Shown here piece by piece: positions 18,301 through 20,882 of a DNA stretch of 20,882 bases. The stretch spans positions 1 through 20,882 of the forward strand of contig NZ_JOGO01000091.1 in NCBI RefSeq assembly GCF_000719475.1, in the 5' to 3' direction. Below the pieces are notes generated by a model that was given only the letters and a program-made list of their open reading frames with translations, was not told the origin of the DNA and searched no databases. Numbering within the stretch: position 1 is the first letter of the stretch; the number at the start of each line of letters is the position of its first letter. This stretch comes from Streptomyces sp. NRRL F-5630 (lineage in GTDB: Bacteria > Actinomycetota > Actinomycetes > Streptomycetales > Streptomycetaceae). Both the position numbers and the translations under genes were made by a program.

Positions 18301-20882
18301 CCGGTGGTCAGGAACAGCACCGGTACGTCCAGGGGGACCGTGCGCAGCCCGGGAGACATGTCCAGCAACGCCAGGTACTCGTTCTCGGAGACGCGGACGG
18401 GGGCAAGGCCGGGGACGTGCAGCACGATGTTCCCGGCCCGGTCGGCCTCCACGACGTTCAGCAGCGGCATCGGAACGCCCGGGCCGGTCCATTCCGGCTG
18501 GACCGGACGCATGGCGAGCCCGTCGGGCCCGGGCGTCATCTGCCGCACGTTGACCCAGTCGATCCCTGCCGGTGCGGCTGTCCCGGACCAGTTGACGCCC
18601 TGGATGTGCGAGCCCTGCGTCAGCATCGCCGCCTGTGCGAAAGCACCACTCTCGTTCAGGTGGTACGCGGCCAGCAGATCCCGGTCGGAGACGTCCAGGC
18701 CCTCCGCTATCGCCTTGGCCGTCAGCGCCCACAAGCTCTCCTGCCACAACCGGTTCCAGGCGACCGTCGCGTCGAGGTGCAGGACTTGGCGGCCCATCGC
18801 TTCCCGCTCCGCGGACGACAGCGAGCCGAAGATCTGCGCGGCACGGACCATGGCCCAGAAGGTGGACGCCACGTGCCGGGGGGTGAACGTGGCCGAGGCG
18901 GGCAGCGACTGCACGAAACGGGTCACCTGCTCGCCCTGCCGGGAAAGCTGATGGAGCGTGACCTGGACAGCGGGCGACGGCACCGCCCTCGTCAGCTTCG
19001 CACCCGGATCGGCCGCGACCCGGGCCGCCGCGAAGTCGAGCAGGGACAGATACCCGGCGGGGTCCGGGGCCCGGCCGGTGTGCGCCTGGACGAAGAAGTC
19101 GAACATGTCCTGGCGGAACGGTGCGAGGTGGCCGATGTCCGTGTCGTTCGCCCGCATCCGCTCCAGCGCGCCGATGCCCTTCAGCGCCCGCTCGTACCGG
19201 CCCCCCGGCACGCCCCGGTCGTCCTCGACCTCCAGGCCGAACGCCGAGCGGAGCCCACGCACGAGCCGCAGCGTGGTCTCTCGCGTCTCGGGGGACACCG
19301 CGGCCGGGCCACGGTGCAGCCCCGCGTCCCGCGCCAACTGGTCCAGCTCGTGGTCCAGCGGCTCGGGGCGGCGCCGGACCCGGCGTCCGAACACACCGTT
19401 CGCCGCGCCCACGACCACCCGGGCGGTGTCGTCCAGACCGGTGTGCCTGGTGCTGCCTTCGACATCCCGCCGGCTTTCGTTGGACACGAGCTGGTCGAGC
19501 GGCACGTCGCCCAGCGGATCGTCGACGTGAGGCGCCGGAGCGTACACGGGCTGGTCCCGCAGCGGATCGCCGTCCGAAGAACTCCAGCAGACCTCCAGAT
19601 GCATCCGGTGCCCCGGCGGCAGTTCCCGCACCTCGGGCAGCCCGGAGATGTAGCGCGCGGCATCCTCCTTGCCCAGCGTCACCGTCCGGCCGTCACGGAG
19701 GGGAAGATGCATCCTGCCCGGCTCACCATGGGCGCCGAAGACGTACACGGCCGGATCCGGAGCGATCTGCTCGGTACTCGCCGTATAGCGCCCGTCACCG
19801 GCCGGCAGCCTGTGCAGGAGCCGGCTCATCCGGCGGTACGTCCGGAAACGCCGCTCCCGCCGGCGCAGCCCGTCCTCCTCCGCGACGGCCAACCGGCCGA
19901 GCCACTCATGGTGGTCGTCCATCAGCGGACGGGTGAGCACGTCGCTGTCGCGGAACGTCGTCCCGTCCAGCGCCGTCCACTCACGGTCCGCGTACGGCGC
20001 GGTCGCCGCCGATGACGGAGGCACCGGCACCCACGCGCCGACCGCCGCGTCCGGGGAACGGTCCATCAGCACCAGTACGTGCCCGTTCCCGGACCCGTCG
20101 GGAACCAGCCGCCCCTCGCCGCTCGGGCCCCACACGGTCCGGCCGAGCCGGTCGGCCACCGCCCGCAACGTCGCCTGGTACTGCTCCCCCGCGAACGGAA
20201 TGGCCAGCACGACAGGGACGTCCTTCGGCAGCTTCGCCAACTCGGGGTCGGCCGCCAGCGCGTCAGCGACCGCCTCGGCGTCCAGCACCCGGCCGTCCGG
20301 CAGCCGCACCCGCCCGTTCTCGCCTTCGGCCGCCACGACGTAGGCGGTGTCCGGCCACGGCGCGGGCTCGTTCGACACCTCCTTCGGCGCGGCACCCGGC
20401 CGGGTCTCGACGACCCGCACCCGCCCCGGCAGAACCCGGCCCACCACGGGCCTGCCTGTCCAGTCACGGCCCTGCGCACGCCCCGACGGACCCTTGAGCA
20501 GGCCGTTCGGCGACAACATCGGGTCGTTCGGCCCCATGAACCTGCCCGACATGGCCGGCGGCGCGGAAGAGTTCACCGCGGGCGCAGGCGCGGGCGCGGC
20601 CGTCCCCGGCGGTGGCGCGAACAGGGACATCTCCGCGTCCCCCGTCGTCCCACTGCCGAGCGCCTGCCCGGCGGCAGGCCCGTCCCAGGCCCGCACGCTC
20701 TGATGACTGGGGACGATCGAGAACCAGGACAGCTCCAGGTCCATACCCACCGAACCGGCCGCCGAGACCAGCAGGAACTGCAAAGCCACCGGCAACGGAG
20801 GCTCCGGCTGACCGTTGGCGGCGAAGTACGAACCGACCGCGAACCGCAGATCGCCCCACGTCAACGGCGACCGGACACCATT
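6387..20882 (-). CDS. Giant multi-unit 'lonely Cys'-type protein with repeated caspase-like and ADP-ribosyltransferase-like modules; 5' end missing
   Basis: One frame stays open from the right edge to a TAA at 6389-6387, giving at least 4,831 residues. An in-frame TTG at 20864 is probably internal, because the frame continues to the edge; residue numbers in this annotation count from it. Order: hydrophobic lead and Pro/Ala linker (1-115); units A1 and A2 (about 115-1745); Gly/Ser/Thr/Pro linker (1745-1860); units B1, B2 and B3 (1860-4120); acidic linker (4120-4175); OTU-like region (4180-4375); helical C-terminal domain (4385-4825). Only four cysteines occur: 426, 1252, 2578 and 3454. Each lies 43-47 residues after a His-Gly (379, 1205, 2535, 3410), as in caspase-like clan CD peptidases. 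Very long Streptomyces proteins of this kind are, to my recollection, annotated as lonely Cys domain-containing. The SseB-domain gene 18 bp downstream suggests a link to type VII secretion. Neither target nor activity can be read from the sequence, and no recognised terminal toxin domain is seen. Confidence 0.92.
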   Translation of the reverse strand, partial: NGVRSPLTWGDLRFAVGSYFAANGQPEPPLPVALQFLLVSAAGSVGMDLELSWFSIVPSHQSVRAWDGPAAGQALGSGTTGDAEMSLFAPPPGTAAPAPAPAVNSSAPPAMSGRFMGPNDPMLSPNGLLKGPSGRAQGRDWTGRPVVGRVLPGRVRVVETRPGAAPKEVSNEPAPWPDTAYVVAAEGENGRVRLPDGRVLDAEAVADALAADPELAKLPKDVPVVLAIPFAGEQYQATLRAVADRLGRTVWGPSGEGRLVPDGSGNGHVLVLMDRSPDAAVGAWVPVPPSSAATAPYADREWTALDGTTFRDSDVLTRPLMDDHHEWLGRLAVAEEDGLRRRERRFRTYRRMSRLLHRLPAGDGRYTASTEQIAPDPAVYVFGAHGEPGRMHLPLRDGRTVTLGKEDAARYISGLPEVRELPPGHRMHLEVCWSSSDGDPLRDQPVYAPAPHVDDPLGDVPLDQLVSNESRRDVEGSTRHTGLDDTARVVVGAANGVFGRRVRRRPEPLDHELDQLARDAGLHRGPAAVSPETRETTLRLVRGLRSAFGLEVEDDRGVPGGRYERALKGIGALERMRANDTDIGHLAPFRQDMFDFFVQAHTGRAPDPAGYLSLLDFAAARVAADPGAKLTRAVPSPAVQVTLHQLSRQGEQVTRFVQSLPASATFTPRHVASTFWAMVRAAQIFGSLSSAEREAMGRQVLHLDATVAWNRLWQESLWALTAKAIAEGLDVSDRDLLAAYHLNESGAFAQAAMLTQGSHIQGVNWSGTAAPAGIDWVNVRQMTPGPDGLAMRPVQPEWTGPGVPMPLLNVVEADRAGNIVLHVPGLAPVRVSENEYLALLDMSPGLRTVPLDVPVLFLTTGDGALSPELVQRFSQRTGRPAFGYGAPMTLTSADPSIPLGIRALVDPATNAPGPWITATRLLTTAQTTTARTTAFGATARDDATVFGPTAPTTQATDPFVDPNALVRDASGTVRGRDLTGTLTDRVRTDRVRVVLGGLGKPEVEEPDQSAPWGGEAYVIGDRAFDGRRLSHEEFAERLAHDPELAKLPPHVPVVLAIPYAGSQYMELMRAVALRMGRRVWAPSGDGRLRHDNGLGASVPTMMVRNTEGWHGDWVPFDPPAVPAPFEDREWTALDGTLFRDSDVATHPLVFDRSERFGRISMDDDMAVREDRLRSFFRKKRLLHYVATADGDKNVSSEALTPDRAVYAYYAHGTPGAMSLVLRDGRTVWLSAADGGRYIGGLREVRELPPGHRIGLEACFGLSAGDPDRDQWEGRPVPRVEDPLDDEGLSLAQHTANAGRLDVEAKSSIAGVGEDYFAVEDTPGGVVGRVDRVRPEPLDHELDQLARDAELHRGPGAVPPETRAATLRLVRALREAFGVAVEDDRGVPGGTYERVLKGIGALETLRLNDPVLRATTPFRMEMWTFLARRIGGDTPDQSAYLGVLDAARGLVAARPDARLGEMVRDTALGYALDEFSGGNGLTLVQGTLDLPDVTQAGPKDITRAFWATVAAADLVLFRTPDADQENLGRGVLHMAATDPWTDDQVMELTLLAARAHVSGLDITDRHALAAHHLKELGAFEEILTDGKEATGYNWSGRPAPNGVDVDQWYARVKGSPSGTIRTVAHPAKWKSDESPGATRVIWTGTDQGTVVIHLPGHPPMPVPDEELWALLDLAPLVTEVSVGTPVVFPMPEFGADGGKRPQAFSDRTGRNAWAYTGPLDVLEEDPFDPLRITALREKKLGQWKTTVWKARPVLPSSSGAVTTAAAPASRPAPLTRHDSGVGTFHFAPGTSPGAGSADAVRQGAGPDGSGRDGSGSVEGGERSVLAYPVPVQINATRVSPAGQADTPEAGTADDTAGPTGTGTASDDSPGWAVPSWRPAGSPGAVRFASMYRDRAWRRRSADLELAFAEHTGRTDGLTETVRDAVSRMYDELAARHGEHAAQRVFFAPDAIPADPAAELERLRTLPPGPLAVDELMTALTYASYAGPGLPREAAEALVRPAGRRGRYTAGSAYREVHDSRGLRRVGGEHGPALRLLRTYAALGASPAELLALRDALVAWAIPADLQSLPEILRASHRIGLGTDAERDLALRDGAGLHAWVADAVRTSGRTAPGDPSAGRFVPPHRALYAERMRFGRDNTRSKLDLPEGLVALVDAALNGTLPADTDRSRALHAWLDRYGDAGRQALERLDPAHLTALHLYSGADYRLMKAFLNGERFGAGMGRRLVRLNAWAMISKMAEVGAWDLLPMTFRQRDGFVALYDAMWDADDLQESTPEVARLRRRLDAMADAVYEELSLHVDMAVEALEILPPVNEDVWWGDRGLPGPLDAPSTDGPVYGRDRITVPFFRSTALRQDSALGFMYRSKGTPGDSHRGLVRVARSTAREVSPFVVSPLETEVLYPPGASFDISTRTIVPAGVTTTSYESIDAREATPRQDASGAARWAPGLVSPDGLFGIGPRTTGVEGGERPEPVLRPIHGEDGELIGVASFDDADWAARQDGYGRLDRATGFVSWERDDAGRPVATEQALPGGGTADGTFFFASHGGAEGLALVTEDGGVRRDDGSYAGRLLRSARGRGFRSVTVLACGPGEVPGSEAEARARARRLANGAGLPVHLPVGRSAVSGASPHLLEDADGRATVWVTEYPDNWSGPRVPAPGAGTGRRTAFGYPSAEQFNVTGTMRDATPEQLENIDAAEGAPWSVSSWRPAGAPDTPRFTGLYRERAWRQAAVDWEDNLAEALSYAPEPTEAVALVARGVYEQLAGRNGEERAVRAFFDPDAMPEDPAAAWAELLDAPPGPEALDGLMRALVRAAYAGPGLPRRIEEALSGDERVDADSAYRAVFDSRGFRRVGGERGPALRLLRMAAALGLPATSLPLFRAALVTWLIPYDLQSLSEILRASHLIGMGAADERAAVTRDGASLHAWTVRHFLESGLISPEIDRDTLDALLPPHQDLYQQRMTFPFELTGTMAVPDALVKMADAVLSGEVPSGSSRRLQVMAEWMEQYGDRGADALSRLTPAHITALYLYSSYDYRLMKAVLNGERLGQGLSRHLVRFHAWRYILESAREEELERPPLTLVSQPEFTDLYEELSELPDLDTPSPELARLRRRVDMMADRLHDELKLHIDMAIEALEILPSVGRTVWWGERGAPGPLDAPAENGPVYGAGTIDVPFFRSTSLRIEEATDFALGDRAVPARTHRRLIEVRNSTARDGTPFLKHLSEGEALYPPGMRFDVVSRRLVETRLRPPMLSEVAEEATPLPDGLPTASQADPLPYAPAAFEDSVDALFDLGRSDSDLSDAEASDSDGYSDADSRLGDDDRFDAPAPAYPRSDYWNTPWAGHETAPSAEAIAVQEIREDGRTVGKASFTRRDWALREPFYGHLPQATHYTEWSRGPAGEHVAVRRPLPATGESGTFFWTSHGREGGYAVAGRNDMPIGADSEMVGHVLGQDLPAAGFTSITVLACDTGSRPATGPRAATGAATAPQGQDDSLRRAVERAQGIADFTGLDVYLNTGRTAVTPGEDEEGDPTAEIHLLESADGGATGWLHVRPRFRAGADPSLAEPAPAPSLVAAGPPARTGPPWSVPGWRVAGSPEAVRFAPLYREREWRQLSFQFEQTLARKLAADPEAVQGVTRAVARLHHVLAQRHGASAADAAFFQGPEAERWLGQPDAVRRFLASGPSAPALMRAFAHAAYGGQGPVTLRHTLPGWLRSPRAPRPPGPRQGAYRTAHDLRGFRHVGGTVGPALWLLQAYGAIGASRSELTAFRKALLSWSILTDTHSLHEVLRVSHLAGLGTEAERAALARDGARLHQWAGRAFGIGPSLPHHHVYDKRTRFVSRYDLAVPQDIGAALRAALTGATPDDESHQERVEVATAWLRRFGDGGVAALRALSPGHLTALFLYSGEDHALFKTYVTGGRFGEAVGRWMVRQQVWRYAREDATNDDTLLPELLISDEDLLDAVDALRNLGPEATGPAVAEVRRQVYRVADRVYDGLAAHVGMAAEALEILPPLNGQVWWGGWLPGRLDEFPGNSPLLTADTLYMPRFRSTTEDPATAIGYTRGDAREIGDAQDRHPMRGFVDHSTARVVTPFSAWLEEDEVLYAPGMALNVVLREIETEPNTGRLFADYEFREAPAYPHPAYRNAEGEPRPRIVELTDDDDAGAHDDADTGPAPANDENTAVAPEVPAPVDGYRRTGPYAAELDGTVFALHESPGEGDRSVDTLLFALRYVAADALGQAGIETAEDFRGWLDGSLTDDDVSDVPVEPLDTSRDIPLRLLDRIGVRLGTAQRAEAMLLGDRFPASRVPLSPAQHLRVLLADSSYGTEGGTVPMAPLVAAVVRGLGVTVAVADPAGEVTFHGERSRSAPTALLVQDGDRHLAGLPDGPGDTTAASEERLRRVADALSLAPVSVLRTATAGQAPGWVRARIRYMEEAVRFEERLGRYLGGHEEANAQLGVMVRELWERAVRAGRWPELGSDDRTVDGAVGTGRDRLLAVVESGNLRERMGMLWIGGQSPDGRGGLISDLLGSPDPMPEVITAEYVASRPRAREMAAYEELTGRPDRTPEEQARMAEAERALRTPVRPEDLSPPLSEAERALMPDDGVAWIPGTNRFAIAMDTRPQSEAERNGGLVLAGTSGSSHRLMSQAAKMRDAWGLDVDLGLVRLALMAEMLQARHHSLDEIMRGSQLVLDRLRQSGEAVPADLDYVGNWGRYRNIAPLTEAELREHVAVDGKFPDEHAADTADWPAGAERDEPADPADPAVAEWSAEHRDVLEDVLDALRALGPLDTPGLDGLPASDDGVLTADRLERLVDAWFRARGLEPSGSLADKLRHILNDRA
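6390..7710 (-). other. C-terminal helical domain of the giant protein
   Basis: Residues about 4385-4825. A long helical stretch (RYMEEAVRFEERLGRYL onward) leads to a compact block at about 4585-4675 with GTNRFAIAMDTRP, GTSGSSHRLMSQAAKMRDA and HHSLDEIMRGSQ. These polar motifs (G-T-S-G-S-S-H-R and H-H-S-L-D-E) look like a conserved functional site, but I cannot assign a family. An acidic Asp/Ala/Pro stretch and a final helix (SLADKLRHILNDRA) end the protein. This would be the terminal module if the protein works like a polymorphic toxin, which is not shown. Confidence 0.5.
7740..8335 (-). other. OTU-like module of the giant protein, predicted catalytically dead
   Basis: Residues about 4178-4375. 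The segment PGEGDRSVDTLLFALRYVA resembles the GDGDCFYRALL entry motif of OTU-type cysteine peptidases, but the nucleophile position is Arg4206. Near the end, LLVQDGDRHLAGL resembles the closing strand that carries the catalytic His (His4365 here). No cysteine exists anywhere in the module. Family assignment rests on two motifs and spacing only. If correct, the module is a non-catalytic descendant that may bind rather than cut. Confidence 0.4.
8500..10170 (-). other. Unit B3 of the giant protein: helical region plus ADP-ribosyltransferase-like fold
   Basis: Residues about 3566-4120. The unit opens with PPWSVPGWRVAGSPEAVRF, as in B1 and B2, followed by a helical region. The ART-like core reads LYSGEDHALFKTYVTGG, then VWWGGWLPG (Trp4005-Trp4006), FRSTTE (Ser4036) and EEDEVLYAPG (Glu4085 and Glu4087). 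Unlike B1 and B2 it is not followed by a caspase-like core but by an Asp-rich linker and the OTU-like region. The Arg found 3-4 residues after the Trp pair in B1 and B2 is absent. Confidence 0.65.
10215..12810 (-). other. Unit B2 of the giant protein: helical region, ART-like fold, caspase-like core
   Basis: Residues about 2686-3550. It begins PWSVSSWRPAGAPDTPRF. The ART-like core has LYSSYDYRLMKAVLNGE, VWWGERG (Trp3134-Trp3135), FFRSTSL (Ser3166) and SEGEALYPPG (Glu3212 and Glu3214). A Ser/Asp-rich tract (SDSDLSDAEASDSD, near 10940-11030) links it to the caspase-like core: FFWTSHGREGG (His3410), then SITVLACDTG (Cys3454). The motif order matches unit B1 throughout, which supports duplication of a whole unit. 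Confidence 0.7.
12850..15285 (-). other. Unit B1 of the giant protein: helical region, ART-like fold, caspase-like core
   Basis: Residues about 1860-2672. It begins AVPSWRPAGSPGAVRF, then a long helical region. The ART-like core shows LYSGADYRLMKAFLNGE (compare the YSGxxYxxIN helix of R-S-E class enzymes), VWWGDRG (Trp2309-Trp2310), FFRSTAL (Ser2341) and ETEVLYPPG (Glu2387 and Glu2389). The caspase-like core follows with FFFASHGGAEG (His2535), then SVTVLACGPG (Cys2578). The usual NAD-binding Arg of the ART family would fall on the second Trp. Confidence 0.7.
15625..18024 (-). other. Unit A2 of the giant protein: alpha/beta modules flanking a caspase-like core
   Basis: Residues about 948-1747. 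It starts TDPFVDPNALVRDASG and carries VPVVLAIPYAGSQY...GRRVWAPSGDGRL, then EWTALDGTLFRDSDV, then YYAHGTPG (His1205) and ELPPGHRIGLEACFG (Cys1252). The block PEPLDHELDQLARDA and the segment VEDDRGVPGG...LKGIGALE are shared with unit A1. A second alpha/beta module (VGTPVVFPMPEFG...SDRTGRNAWAYTGP) closes the unit. Confidence 0.7.
18025..20530 (-). other. Unit A1 of the giant protein: alpha/beta modules flanking a caspase-like core
   Basis: Residues about 113-947. It starts NDPMLSPNGLLKGPSG and carries VPVVLAIPFAGEQY...GRTVWGPSGEGRL, EWTALDGTTFRDSDV, then FGAHGEPG (His379) and ELPPGHRMHLEVCWSS (Cys426). His-Cys spacing is 47 residues, the same as in A2. Matching positions in A1 and A2 lie 826 residues apart, so the pair arose by duplication of a full unit. 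Confidence 0.7.

Noticed and set aside
17250..20015. Plus-strand open frame of 921 codons
   Set aside because: It is also antisense to units A1 and A2, with low-complexity Arg/Val/His/Gly composition and no motif or binding site.
20862..20864. TTG as the true start of the giant gene
   Set aside because: The frame stays open for six more codons to the window edge, and no binding site is visible. Related giant proteins are long on this side, so the start most likely lies outside.

Overview
The window is very GC-rich DNA with strong third-position G/C bias. I saw no in-frame TTA leucine codon in any gene called here. Together with the gene families, this points to Streptomyces or a close actinomycete. 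Bases 1-16 match the end of the Nextera/Tn5 mosaic-end adapter, so position 1 is an untrimmed contig end and native DNA starts near 17. Every gene lies on the minus strand, so transcription reads from right to left.

Right part (20882 to 6387): one open frame encodes at least 4,831 residues of a giant protein whose N-terminus lies beyond the window. It is a string of repeated units. Two A-type units of about 826 residues each carry a His...Cys caspase-like core. Three B-type units of about 825-875 residues each carry a helical region and an ADP-ribosyltransferase-like fold, and the first two also carry a second kind of His...Cys caspase-like core. An OTU-like fold with Arg where the catalytic Cys would be, and a helical C-terminal domain, follow. 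I count only four cysteines in the whole visible protein, and each sits at the predicted nucleophile position of one caspase-like core. This matches my memory of the Streptomyces giant proteins named after a 'lonely Cys' domain.

Middle part (6368 to 4700): two genes for SseB-domain proteins of the kind annotated as type VII secretion system-associated follow the giant gene closely. This unit ends at a perfect 14-bp hairpin at 4663-4693. A 478-bp gap with a second, 8-bp inverted repeat follows.

Left part (4221 to 1): a third SseB-domain protein overlaps by GTGA with a second large gene, which runs off the window after at least 1,097 native residues. Its first 480 residues hold alpha/beta modules, one of which resembles a module in the giant protein. 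The remaining 600 or so visible residues are a Pro/Ala/Gly/acidic linker.

Working model (inference): two transcription units each pair one or more SseB-domain proteins, possibly secretion chaperones or adaptors, with a very large multidomain protein that may be exported by a type VII system. No secretion machinery, WXG100 gene, immunity gene, RNA gene, mobile element or CRISPR array is visible here.
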